Assembly: GCA_032433765.1 (NCBI GenBank)
Contig: JAVIAB010000073.1
Location: 60,733,552-60,797,551, forward strand
Length of the DNA: 64,000 nucleotides
From: Megaustenia siamemsis
Taxonomy: Eukaryota > Mollusca > Gastropoda > Stylommatophora > Ariophantidae
Direction of reading: 5' to 3'
Notes under the pieces: model-generated
The model's input: only the letters and a program-made list of their open reading frames with translations
What the model was told of the DNA's origin: nothing
Databases searched by the model: none
Program-made: the position numbers and the translations under genes
Shown here: piece by piece, positions 23,068 to 34,399 of the stretch
How the letters are laid out: each line of letters starts with the position of its first letter
Numbering within the stretch: the first letter of the stretch is position 1

Positions 23068-23909
23068 TCAGTTATCAGCAACCTTACATTGTCCCTGGTT
23101 ACAGCTCCTTACATCAGTATCAACAACATCACGTTGTCTCTGGTTACAGCTCCTTACTTCAGTATCAATAACCTTACATTGTCTCTGGTTACAGCTCCTT
23201 ACATCAGTATCAATAACCTTACATTGTCTCTGGTTACAGCTCCTTACATCAGTATCAACAACATCACATTGTCATCGGTTACAGCTCCTTACATCAGTAT
23301 CAACAACATCACATTGTCACCGGTTACAGCTCCTTACATCAGTATCAACAACATCACATTGTCACCGGTTACAGCTCCTTACATCAGTATCAACAACATC
23401 ACATTGTCACCGGTTACTGCTCCTTACATAAGTATCAACAACATCACATCGTCCCTGGTTACAGCTCCTTACATCAGTATCAACAACATCACATTGTCAC
23501 CGGTTAAAGCTCCTTACATCAGTATCAACAACATCACATTGTCACCGGTTACAGCTCCTTACATCAGTATCAACAACATCACATTGTCACCGGTTACAGC
23601 TCCTTACATCAGTATCAACAACATCACATTGTCCCTGGTTACAGCTCCTTACATCAGTATCAACAACATCACATTGTCTCTGGTTACAGCTCCTTACATC
23701 AGTATCAACAACATCACATTGTCCCTGGTTACAGCTCCTTACATCAGTATCAACAACATCACATTGTCCCTGGTTACAGCTCCTTACATCAGTATCAACA
23801 ATATCACATTGTCCCTGGTTACAGCTCCTTACATCAGTATCAACATCACATTGTCCCTGGTTACAGCTCCTTACATCAGTATCAATAACCTTACATTGTC
23901 CCTGGTTAT
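23068..23909. repeat. 45-bp minisatellite
   Basis: About 18-19 copies of a 45-bp unit that begins TTACAGCTCCTTACATCAGT and ends CACATTGTCCCTGG. One unit near 23845 lacks AAC (42 bp). As 45 is 15 codons without a stop in the main frame, a 295-codon frame (23089-23976, VTAPYISINNITLSL repeats) runs through it. Edge units (ATCAATAACCTTACATTG type) differ from inner ones (ATCAACAACATCACATTG). I judge it non-coding. Confidence 0.95.
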
Positions 23910-25265
23910 TTATTCCGAACATAAGGACTTTGTCCCTCCTTCAGAAATCCTTGATACCAAGACGAGAGGGGGATAGTGCGACTGGGTAAAACACCATCTC
24001 CATGTTCCGTGCCCAGGCAGAGTAGGCAAAGTGAAATGAGGAAGAAAGCACCAATGTGTAAACTTGGCACATGGAACGTAAGGACCATGTGCCCTGGACT
24101 TGCTAAAGCAAGCACACTGAAAGAAGGACAAATTAAAACAACAGCACTCATAGATAAAGAACTAAATAGGCTACATGTTGATATTGCTTCCCTACAAGAA
24201 ACAAGGCTCTCAGACTGTGGCTCTGAAAAGGAAGAAAATTATACTTTTTTCTGGCGGGGTCTAAGTGTCGGAAAGCCACGAATACGTGGAGTAAGGCTTC
24301 GTTGTACATAACAAACATATAAACTCCATAACCACGCCCTACTTAAAGAACTTTTATTTTTGACGATGCGGCCCTATTCACTCATAGTTTAGCCACCCTA
24401 CAATCACTGATCAACAACCTGACAAAGCATGCTACATTTTTTCACTGTCAATTAATGTTCAGAAAACAGTAAAACTACGTCAAGGCAACATCAAACCTCT
24501 ATTGATGATGAAATAAATAGCCGAATTGGTAAGGCAGCTACGACCTTCGGCAAACTCACAGAAAGGGCCTGGAAAAACACGAAACTAACACTGAAGACCA
24601 AACTCTTAATATATCAAACTTGTGTGCTTAGCACACTATTATATGGATCTGAAACCTGGACAACATACTCAAACCAGGAAAAAATACTAAATGTCTTCCA
24701 CATGCGATGTCTCCGCAGAATAATGCACATCAAATGGCAGAACAAAATATCCAACTTAACTGTCCTGCAACTTGCTAAGACTCCAACAATCATGTCGATG
24801 CTCAGATGTCGAAGACTAAGATGGCTGGGGCATGTCAAACGAATGGAAGAAAAGTGCATCCTCAGGCAAATACTATATGGCGAACTAATGCACGGAAAAA
24901 TACAAATCGGCAGACCTAAACTACGATATAGAGATATCTGTAAATCATCTCTGGATGACTTCTCCATATGTGAAAATGACTGGGAACATCTGGCAAGTGA
25001 TCGCACATCATGGAGAACTTGTATAAGGAACGGTATAACATCATTTCAGACTGTGCTAAGGCAAAACGTATAAGAGAAAAGACTCATGAAAAAGGATGGT
25101 AAGCCCTGTGGACCAGTGGGCCTGACTTGTTCATTATGTGACCGCGTGTGTTTGTCAAACATTGTAGAATTAGCCACGAGAGAAGCTGTTCGACAAAAAC
25201 AAAACCTCAAAAAAAAATACACAATAACCTCAACTAGATCGTCTGACAAGACGAAAAGGGCCATA
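23909..25265 (+). mobile_element. LINE family C, internally deleted copy with target duplication
   Basis: Order on the plus strand: a short 5' leader. Then an APE-type endonuclease start (23976-24311) with LGTWNVRTM (conserved Asn) and DIASLQETRLSD (conserved Glu). The RT appears only from its catalytic DD onward (FDDAALFTHSLATLQSLINN from 24359). Then TTFGKLTERAWKN, LSTLLYGSETWTT and FHMRCLRRIMHIKWQNK, and a C-terminal LRWLGHVKRMEEKC block (frame 24624-25073). A possible Cys-rich finger follows, CSLCDRVCLSNI with SHERSC in another frame (~25120-25190). The rest of the endonuclease and the first half of the RT are missing. It is flanked by 18-bp direct repeats, TTACATTGTCCCTGGTTA at 23891-23908 and the one-mismatch version at 25266-25283. 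Confidence 0.86.
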
Positions 25266-25283
25266 TTACATTGTCTCTGGTTA

Positions 25284-25370
25284 ATCTTTCTGTGATCAGC
25301 TGTCATCAGAACTTGAACGTGATGTTGACGGGCGCGCTGTGAAAAGCCTCAGTTGCTGTATTGGTTGCTG
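25284..25370. other. Short spacer between LINE C and LINE A remnants
   Basis: Unique sequence between the right target duplication of LINE C and the start of the LINE A remnant. Confidence 0.4.
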
Positions 25371-25800
25371 TACATCTTCTCAATATTCCTTTATGGTGCA
25401 GAAACATGGACATTAGACAAGAAAACAGAACATAGAATTGAAGCCTTTAAAATGTAGATATATAGAATAATAGGTAGAACTGGATGGAAGGAAAAGAAAA
25501 CAAACGACGAAGTCCTAAACAACTAAAAATGAAAAGAGAACTACTAAACACAATTCAAACAAGTCAAATGCGATTTTGGGCCATGTTAAAAGACACAACA
25601 GCCTACTAAAAGTAATCCTGGAGGGGAAAATACGCGGTAAAAGAGGCAGAGGCAGACCAAGACTAACAAGGACGAGTAACATCAAAAGATGGACAAATCA
25701 GCCTATGACAACCTGCACCATCAAAGCAAGAGACAGAGCAGAATGGCGCTTCATGGTAGCCAACCTTCGTTGAGGAGACGGCACTCGATGATGATGATGA
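25371..25800 (+). mobile_element. LINE family A, 3'-end copy
   Basis: 5'-truncated copy beginning in CYIFSI. It reads FSIFLYGAETWTLD, then frame-broken DNA, HVKRHNSLLKVILEGKIRGK, RGRGRPRLTRTSNIKRWTNQ and AEWRFMVANLR, a stop, then a GGCACTCGATG(ATG)n tail. It shows what the copy at 8234-8566 lost beyond LEGKI. TGCTGTAC flanks it at 25366-25373 and 25801-25808, consistent with a short target duplication, part of which overlaps element sequence. Confidence 0.83.
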
Positions 25801-25803
25801 TGC

Positions 25804-26150
25804 TGTACTGGACGGAAGGGTGAACGACACGAAGGTGGTGGGTGGGAGAAGGATGGGGCACTGTAAGCAGCCCATATGTGGTTTAAGGCGGATTTACAGC
25901 CGGTGATCTGTGTTTGATAACATAAAATGTGTTAATAAATTAATTTCTACCGCATCTCCTTGTTCTGTTGAGCTCTAAACCCCTTCATGCTTTAGTGACA
26001 ATTAATAGTGTATTCAAAAGTGCTCTGTTTATAGCAATTTCAGTGTTATATTTTAATTAATTCACCTTTTTGAAAAGTCTTTCCTTTCTTCACTTATTGT
26101 TGTATCTAATTATCAATACCTGTTGTCTCATGTTTGCTGGAATAATCGCT
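25804..26150. other. Unique AT-rich DNA
   Basis: No repeat and no recognisable coding content. Confidence 0.45.
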
Positions 26151-26157
26151 TTACAAT

Positions 26158-26222
26158 AAGAAACAACGAAATAAAACAGTTTGTCAAACTGTTCAAACAA
26201 ACTGTTTATTTCGTTGTTTCTT
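26158..26222. repeat. Near-perfect palindrome (fold-back)
   Basis: Left arm 26158-26183 (AAGAAACAACGAAATAAAAC then AGTTTG) is complementary to right arm 26198-26222 with a single-base length difference. The 14-base spacer is TCAAACTGTTCAAA. Outside the arms TTACAA on the left and TTGTAA on the right are again complementary after a small gap, extending the symmetry to about 26152-26229. It could be a small fold-back or MITE-like element, or a local inverted duplication. No target duplication is visible. Confidence 0.9.
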
Positions 26223-26229
26223 TTCTTGT

Positions 26230-27899
26230 AATCCATTGTTACATGTATCTTTCATCGTCCGTCTCTATTCTATATTTTCCTCAGACATTTCTTCTTTCAT
26301 GTAGCTGTATGGACAGTTGTCTTTTTCGTCCACTCTTAAAATAACTAAGTGTGTGTCGAGCAGTGTTTTACAACAATAGTTGCGCATTTCGACCCTAAAC
26401 ATCCGACTTCAGCTTACCATATTTGGGTACCGGGTTACCTGTTTATTGTCTGAGTTGTCTGTTCTCAGACCAAGGAGAGATAGAGTAGAAACTTGGTCAG
26501 TTCTGGCTCACTGACCCTGGAGCATGCAACCAGAGGTCGCCAGCTGCTTTCACCCTAGACGCTGTCTAGGAATGATCTTTCTTGAATCTTCTTGACAATA
26601 TTAATGTCCCTGTTTCACATTGTTAGCAAAATATTGGCAGAAATATTGATAAATACAATGTTATTTGTATCATTTATATATTTGGTTTTATTTTTCGATT
26701 TGTTGAAAACTACTCCTATGAACTGAAATATTTCCCTCGTTGTGAATGCCGTATCAAAGGAACTTATCTTCACTTATTCTCACATTCATGCCACGCCCTC
26801 GTTCCATGCTCACACAGCACAAGCTTATAATCATGAGCAAGCAACATAAACAATAGCATGCTATTCTACACGAGCGAGTTTAGATTATAAAATACATTTA
26901 TGAGATGACTGGGGTCAGAATTGGGTACATAGGTCAAATCCCAACACGCCACATGACGTGGATTAAATTAAATGCCCCTGTTCTCCCGTGAGTAATCGAA
27001 CAGTTAGAGTCGGCATGTTTTCTGTATTTCCTGTTAGTTGTAACTAGATACAGGTGTACGTAAAATAGACTTTACAAGCTGAAAGATTAATTTTTTGTGA
27101 CATAACAATGCAGGTTATATAAATAAATAAAAGGATGAAACAAAAAGGATGAGTGGATAATGGATAGAAGGATGGATATATTGAGGGATTAAAGGATTGG
27201 GGGGAAGGGTGGGTAAGTGAACAGACACAGATAAAGAGATGAACAAATCGACAAACAGGGATTGAACGACTTACCTCCCTGCTGACAAACAAACAATGAC
27301 ACACATCATTTGTGCAACCAGCTGTTGTTTATTTTATTGATTTAATTTGTTGATATATTTGTTTTAATTAATGTCTTTATTTGTATTTTAATTAATTAAT
27401 TTTATTTTTAAAAGTGTATTAGTTTCTTAGCCATTTTAATTTTATTTCAGCTGTTTCGGTTGCATTCTGCAGGAGGTGATATTAGGAAAAGACACTGTGA
27501 TTATACAATAATATCCGTAATCTATGTCAGGTGTTGTTCCCCCTGTAATGAATTTGTTCTTTACATAATTGGTACAGACCGCTCTTAGTTCACCTCTGGG
27601 TTTTATCTTAAATCTTATTTTTGATAGAGGAGTGGGACTGCGATAAGAATCAAAGTTGGGTATGTGACGGTTCTCAAGAGCGGACCGATTGCGTTCATCC
27701 GACGAGCATGAGATAAAACTAGCAACTTCTTCAGGGCCTTAAGACAGTAGAATTCAACTCTGAAGGACATCAGGGTAAGGTGGATGTCCAAATTACAGCC
27801 TGTTGTCATGTTCTTCTGACAGCCGAAGTCGATTCACTTTAGAGAATCGTCAAATCGCCCCTATTGGCTGCCTCACTCCACGGGGCATCAATGTATTTC
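26230..27899. other. Unique intergenic DNA
   Basis: AT-rich, without recognisable genes or long repeats. At 26425-26445 GGGTACCGGGTTACCTG recalls the GGGTACCGGATT segment of the SINE body, too short to call. 27120-27230 is purine-rich and loosely repetitive (GGATGGATA types). 27340-27420 is an AT-rich run of TTTTAATTAATT type. The frames at 27044-27304 and 27615-27809 (both minus) have no support. Confidence 0.45.
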
Positions 27900-28030
27900 T
27901 TTCTCATATTACTCCCCCCCCCCGCCCCCTTCTTTCTTTCCCTACCTTCCCCCTTCTTTTCCTTAATTAATTCCAATCTTCCCTCCTTTCCCCCTCTCAT
28001 CTCCTTTCTTCTTTCCCCTGCTCCTGTTTT
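27900..28030. repeat. Polypyrimidine tract
   Basis: About 130 bases almost entirely C and T on the plus strand, opening with a run of about ten C, one G and five C (27914-27929), followed by mixed CCCTT/TTTCC runs. Low complexity, with no unit length. Confidence 0.85.
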
Positions 28031-28315
28031 GCCCCCAACCTGATGTGATCTCCCCTGGCGATATTCAGGGTGCCGGGTTATCTGAATAATGACTGGTTTT
28101 TTGTGTGTGCTTGTCTCACTCCATATTTATTTCACTATCTCTAGTGATTACCAGCCTCACGCTTGACAGCACCTCATTCATATACCTGATTATCTCGTCC
28201 AATCACATGACTGATTTTCCAAACCCCTCCCCCTTCCCTCTTACTTCCTGCCTCCCATTTATTTCACAATAATCAACTCGCTGGATACGGTTGCCTCAGT
28301 TAAGTCTCACATTCA
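28031..28315. other. Unique pyrimidine-leaning DNA
   Basis: Nothing recognisable between the polypyrimidine tract and the TA microsatellite. Confidence 0.4.

Positions 28316-28347
<32 letters not shown>
28316..28347. repeat. (TA)n microsatellite
   Basis: About 16 uninterrupted TA dinucleotides. Confidence 0.95.
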
Positions 28348-28350
<3 letters not shown>

Positions 28351-28551
28351 CTGACTAATTTCTCCACTTTATCAATTTTTCCTCCGACATGTAGCACATC
28401 TCTCTTTCGTTCCATTATTTCATACTTTATCACTCTGTTTATTTCTCCTTTTATTATTTCTTATTTCTCCTGTCTGTTTTACATATCTCACTCATCCTAG
28501 ATGTAGTGGAGTTTACTTTATTTTGTTGTTCGTTTATGTTGTAATCGTTTT

Positions 28552-28602
28552 CTGAGGAAGGCCGCAGATAGGCCGAAACGTCAGTATTTTGTTGTGTCTA
28601 CC
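28552..28602 (+). other. CTGAGGA-hairpin-GAAACGT motif
   Basis: CTGAGGAAGGCC, a seven-base loop, GGCCGAAACGTCAG, then TTTTGTTGTGTC. It has the same architecture as the minus-strand motifs in the 2226-2750 dimer and at 4169-4198. The base that differs between CTGATGA and CTGAGGA is the position that may vary in hammerhead cores, but the extra A before GGCC does not fit a standard hammerhead. There is no repeated copy around it. Confidence 0.45.
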
Positions 28603-29557
28603 TTTTCTGTAAAGCTGTCACCATAACTTGAAGGAGTGTACGTCACATCCCACAACTGGCTCCTGGAACCAGCTTTACCGCAGCACTGGAATTATTTGTC
28701 TGTTAAGGACAGTAAAATTGACATATAGACTGCCACAGGTGTGTCAAACTCACGAGAGATGCTTATGTTTTAGTCCGTTTTATTGTTTACAACAAAATGG
28801 AAGCAAATCTTGTCGTTTGTTCTCTCTAATGACAATTCATTTTCTCATCATAACATTGAATGCATTGTTTTACCACTTTTATATACTCAATTTTATAAGC
28901 CCCTTCTTCTCATGTCATCAGTATGACGTCTTATTTTGCATGTATTGATATGATATTGCATCATCTCAGCTACCATTTGCATTGAATCATAGGCAAAGTT
29001 ATGGCTTAAGTTGTATGTAGACAATAAACGGTTATAAAGTGAGTCGACGTTGCTGCCTGATGAAAGCCTTCTGTGGGAGCATAAAGAAAACAAAAACTTC
29101 AGATACAGATAAATTATATTAGGTGTGAATTATACAAATAAACAAAATATGGGGGGGGGGGGTTGTTGTAACAGATGTGTAAAATCCTATGAGTTTGATG
29201 ATATTGCCCCAATGCATAAAAAAAGGTCCCGGGATGCATGTATACATATATATGTATATTACTATCGCCCTTATTGTCAGCTTTACAGCAGCAACGCATT
29301 TGTCTACATATCTCTTACCATTTATGTCTTCTATTTCTATGGATTTTCTTTTTAGATTTATATTCTGTTTTGTGGGTGCTTATTCCAGATGTAGACCTTT
29401 CCTGTCTCAAAGCAGTTGTCACATTTTGATGATTGTCCTAAGAAGCCAAGAAAGACGGGGACACGCAGTAAACATCATCGCACACACAAGGAGCAGATTC
29501 GGTAGAGGGCCCTCTATAAGATAATGTCTGAGAATTGTCATGACGGTAGTAATCGGA
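28603..29557. other. Unique intergenic DNA with a poly-G run
   Basis: Contains twelve G at 29151-29162 and a short ATATATGTATA palindromic run near 29250. No frame looks like a real protein. The 106-codon frame at 28628-28948 and the overlapping frames at 29125-29524 are of random-like composition. Confidence 0.5.
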
Positions 29558-32500
29558 CGTAGACTATCACACCTTTTAGGCGAAACACTACAAACTTAGA
29601 CTATCAAACCTTTTAGGTTAGGCGAAACACTACAAACTTAGACTATCAAACCTTTTAGGTTAGGCGAAACACTACAAACTTAGACTATCAAACCTTTTAG
29701 GTTAGGCGAAACACTAAAAACTTAGACTATCAAACTTTTAGGTCAGGCGAAACACTACAAACTTAGACTATCAAACCTTTTAGGCGAAACACTAAAGACT
29801 TAGACTATCAAACCTTTTAGGCGAAACACTACAAACTTAGACTATCAAACGTTTTAGGGGAGACACTACAAACTTAGACTATCAGACGTTTTAGGCGAAT
29901 TACTACAAACTTAGACTATCAGACGTTTTAGGTGAAACACTACAAACTTAGACTATCAAACGTTTCAGGGGAGATACTACAAACTTAGACCATCAAACGG
30001 TTGGGGGGAGACACTACAAACTTAGACTATCAGACGTTTTAGGGGAGATACTACAAACTTAGACTCTCAGACATTTTAGGGGAGATACTACAAACTTAGA
30101 CTATCAGACATTTTAGTGGAGATACTACAAACTTAGACTATCAGACATTTTAGGGGAGATACTACAAACTTAGACTATCAGACGTTTTAGGGGAGATACT
30201 ACAAACTTAGACTATCAGACATTTTATGGGAGACACTACAAACGTAGACTATCAGACGTTTTAGGGGAGATACTACAAACTTAGACTATCAGACATTTTA
30301 TGGGAGACACTACAAACGTAGACTATCAGACGTTTTAGGGGAGATACTACAAACTTAGACTATCAAACGTTTTAGGGGAGATACTACAAACTTAGACTAT
30401 CAAACGTTTTAGGGGAGATACTACAAACTTAGACTATCAGACGTTTTAGGGGAGATACTACAACCTTAGACTATCAAACGGTTTGGGGGAGACACTACAA
30501 ACTTAGACTATCAAACGTTTTAGGGGAGATACTACAAACTTAGACTATCAGACGTTTTAGGGGAGATACTACAAACTTAGACTGTCAGACGTTTTAGGTT
30601 AGATACTACAAACTTAGACTGTCAGAAGTTTTAGGGGAGATACTACAAACTTAGACTATCATACATTTTATAGGAGACACTACAAACTTAGACTATCAGA
30701 CGTTTTAGGTGAAACACTACAAACTTAGACTATCAAACGTTTCAGGGGAGATACTACAAACTTAGACCATCAAACGGTTGGGGGGAGACACTACAAACTT
30801 AGACTATCAGACGTTTTAGGTGAAACACTACAAACTTAGACTATCAAACATTTCAGGGGAGATACTACAAACTTAGACTCTCAGACATTTTAGGGGAGAT
30901 ACTACAAACTTAGACTATCAGACATTTTAGTAGAGATACTACAAACTTAGACTATCAGACATTTTAGGGGAGATACTACAAACTTAGACTATCAGACGTT
31001 TTAGGGGAGATACTACAAACTTAGACTATCAGACATTTTATGGGAGACACTACAAACTTAGACTATCAGACGTTTTAGGGGAGATACTACAAACTTAGAC
31101 TATCAGACATTTTAGGGGAGATACTACAAACTTAGACTATCAGACAGTTTAGGGGAGATACTACAAACTTAAACTATCAGACGTTTTAGGGGAGATACTA
31201 CAAACTTAGACTCTCAGACATTGTATAGGAGACACTACAAACTTAGACTATCAAACGTTTTAGGGGAGATACTACAAACTTAGACTATCAGACATTTTAT
31301 GGGAGACACTACAAACTTAGACTATCAAACGTTTTAGGGGAGATACTACAAACTTAGACTATCAAACGTTTTAGGGGAGATACTACAAACTTAGACTATC
31401 AGACGTTTTAGGGGAGATACTACAAACTTAGACTATCAGACGTTTTAGGGGAGATACTACAAACTTAGACTATCAGACGTTTTAGGGGAGATACTACAAA
31501 CTTAGACTATCAGACGTTTTAGGGGAGATACTACAAACTTAGACTATCAGACGTTTTAGTGGAGATACTACAAACTTAGACTATCAAACGGTTTGGGGGA
31601 GACACTACAAACTTAGACTATCAGACGTTTTAGGGGAGATACTACAAACTTAGACTATCAGACATTTTAGGGGAGATACTACAAACTTAGACTATCAGAC
31701 GTTTTAGGGGAGATACTACAAACTTAGACTATCGGACAGTTTAGGGGAGATACTACAAACTTAGACTATCAGACAGTTTAGGGGAGATACTACAAACTTA
31801 GACTATCAGACGTTTTAGGGGAGATACTACAAACTTAGACTCTCAGACATTTTATAGAGACACTACAAACTTAGACTATCAAACGTTTTAGGGGAGATAC
31901 TACAAACTTAGACTATCAGACATTTTATGGGAGACACTACAAACTTAGACTATCAAACGTTTTAGGGGAGATACTACAAACTTAGACTATCAGACGTTTT
32001 AGGGGAGATACTACAAACTTAGACTATCAGACGTTTTAGGGGAGATACTACAAACTTAGACTATCAGACGTTTTAGGGGAGATACTACAAACTTATACTA
32101 TCAGACGTTTTAGGGGAGATACTACAAACTTAGACTATCAGACGTTTTAGTGGAGATACTACAAACTTAGACTATCAAACGGTTTGGGGGAGACACTACA
32201 AACTTAGACTATCAGACGTTTTAGGGGAGATACTACAAACTTAGACTATCAGACGTTTTAGGGGAGATACTACAAACTTAGACTGTCAGACGTTTTAGGG
32301 GAGATACTACAAACTTAGACTGTCAGAAGTTTTAGGGGAGATACTACAAACTTAGACTATCAGACGTTTTAGGGGAGATACTACAAACTTAGACTATCAG
32401 ACGTTTTAGGGGAGATACTACAAACTTAGACTGTCAGAAGTTTAAGGGGAGATACTACAAACTTAGACTATCAGACGTTTTAGGGGAGATACTACAAACT

Positions 32501-32622
32501 TAGACTATCAGACGTTTTAGTGGAGATACTACAAACTTAGACTATCAGACGTTTTAGGTGAGATACTACAAACTTAGACTAGGAAATGTTTTAGGCGAGA
32601 CACTACAAACGTAGACCATCAA
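29558..32622. repeat. 37-bp minisatellite, ~3.1 kb
   Basis: About 82 copies of a unit that begins ACAAACTTAGACTATCAGAC and continues GTTTTAGGGGAGATACT. The first few units are 42 bp because of an extra TTAGG (TTTTAGGTTAGGCGAAACACT). A GCGAAACACT ending is found at the left edge, GGGGAGATACT dominates the interior, and GCGAGACACT reappears at the right end. Block repeats are visible: the GGTGAAACAC unit at 29931 recurs at 30708 (777 bp, 21 units), and the GTTTTAGTGG unit at 31553 recurs at about 32143 (~592 bp, 16 units). 37-bp units shift frame and contain TAG, so no long frame exists. Confidence 0.95.
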
Positions 32623-33473
32623 TTTGAACGCACATTTTTAAATCAAAGTCCCTCTTGACGGTGACCTAAGGTCTTTATCAGTTTGGGCTAATAATCCTGC
32701 TGTAGCGAGCGTCAATCTCACAATGATATAGTCGTCCACAGTATGCTCTAGTATACACAACCGTAGTTCTCTGGCAATATTCATCAACACTCTCATCTAG
32801 TATCTCATCTAGTATCAAAAAGAAGATTTTGTTTCATAACAAAACTGTGGCAATGATTCTGAAACAAAATCTCCTTACAAAATTCAAAGGTCTTCTCCAA
32901 ATTCGACATGATCTGGCACTATGACATGCATTTTCACCTGAGCTACCTGTAATTTTCTAGCGCTGCTCGCGCACGAATTCTGCACTTTAATGTTAGTATC
33001 CGAGTTATGTAGGATCACTGTCCATAATCTGTATGTACAAGGTAAGATGGATGTAGACACGAGTACAAGAATAAATACAAAGGCTGCTCTGTATCATATA
33101 AAATCGTAGATTAGGGATGTGTTGAACTTAACAGTGTCAGACCGTAGTAAAAAGAAATGAGGCGGTCAGTGCTTGTTTCGTGAAAGACGTAGTAGTTCAT
33201 TACAAGCTTTAGCACCATGTGAGAGATGTGTTTCTTAAAGTGCGAACAATTCAAGTGCACAAAAAACATGATCATCAATCTGTATCAACACTAACTGCTG
33301 TTTTGGTTATAATAAAGAGCATTACAGTGCAAGTTGTCGAGCCTTATATATATATCGCACTGGTGTACACATGCTACGTTCTCAGCATGTCATTAATTAA
33401 TCAGATAGTTTGTTATTGCACTTACAATTATAGCTTGTTAATAGTAATAGTATTCTATAAACACAACAGAAAA
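32623..33473. other. Unique intergenic DNA between two arrays
   Basis: A near-duplicate CTCATCTAGTAT pair lies at about 32793-32816. The 102-codon frame starting at 33219 runs into the 26-bp array and has no recognisable domain. Nothing else is seen. Confidence 0.5.
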
Positions 33474-34399
33474 AGTAATAATACTTCTAGAACATGTTTA
33501 GTAATCACCCTTCTAGGACATGTTTAGTAATCACCCTTCTAGGACATGTTTAGTAATCACCCTTCTAGGACATGTTTAGTAATCACACTTCTAAGACATG
33601 TTTAGTAATCACCCTTCTAGGACATGTTTAGTAATCACCCTTCTAGGACATGTTTAGTAATCACCCTTCTAGGACATGTTTAGTAATCACACTTCTAGGA
33701 CATGTTTAGTAATCACCCTTCTAGAACATGTTTAGTAATCACCCTTCTAGGACATGTTTAGTAATCACACTTCTAAGACATGTTTAGTAATCACCCTTCT
33801 AGGACATGTTTAGTAATCACACTTCTAAGACATGTTTAGTAATCACCCTTCTAGGACATGTTTAGTAATCACCCTTCTAGGACATGTTAGGTAATCACAC
33901 TTCTAAGAATTGTTTAGTAATCACCCTTCTAGCACATGTTTAGTAGTCACACTTCTAGGACATGTTTAGTAATCACACTTCTAGGACATGTTTAGTAATC
34001 ACACTTCTAGGACATGTTTAGTAATCACAATTCTAGGACATGTTTAGTAATCACACTTCTAGGACATGTTTAGTAATCACACTTCTAGGACATGTTTAGT
34101 AATCACCCTTCTAGGACATGTTTAGTAATCACACTTCTAGGACATGTTTAGTAATCACCCTTCTAGGACATGTTTAGTAATCACCCTTCTAGGACATGTT
34201 TAGTAATCACCCTTCTAGGACATGTTTAGTAATCACACTTCTAGGACATGTTTAGTAATCACCCTTCTAGGACATGTTTAGTAATCACACTTCTAGGACA
34301 TGTTTAGTAATCACACTTCTAAGACATGTTTAGTAATCACCCTTCTAGGACATGTTTAGTAATCACCCTTCTAGGACATGTTTAGTAATCACACTTCTA

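Noticed and set aside
23089..23976. A 295-codon gene (VTAPYISINN repeats)
   Set aside because: It is the translation of the 45-bp tandem array and runs straight into LINE leader DNA.
26425..26445. Third SINE copy from GGGTACCGGGTTACCTG
   Set aside because: Only about a dozen bases resemble the SINE body, and no tRNA boxes or tail are found around it.
28628..28948. A 106-codon gene
   Set aside because: Random-like composition, no motif, and no support from surrounding signals.
29043..29075. Fourth copy of the CTGATGA hairpin motif (CCTGATGAAAGCCTTCTGTG)
   Set aside because: The 3' half lacks the GAAACGT segment and the stem does not pair well; similarity is too weak.
33219..33527. A 102-codon membrane-like gene
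   Set aside because: No recognisable family, AT-driven hydrophobic composition, and its end lies inside the 26-bp satellite.
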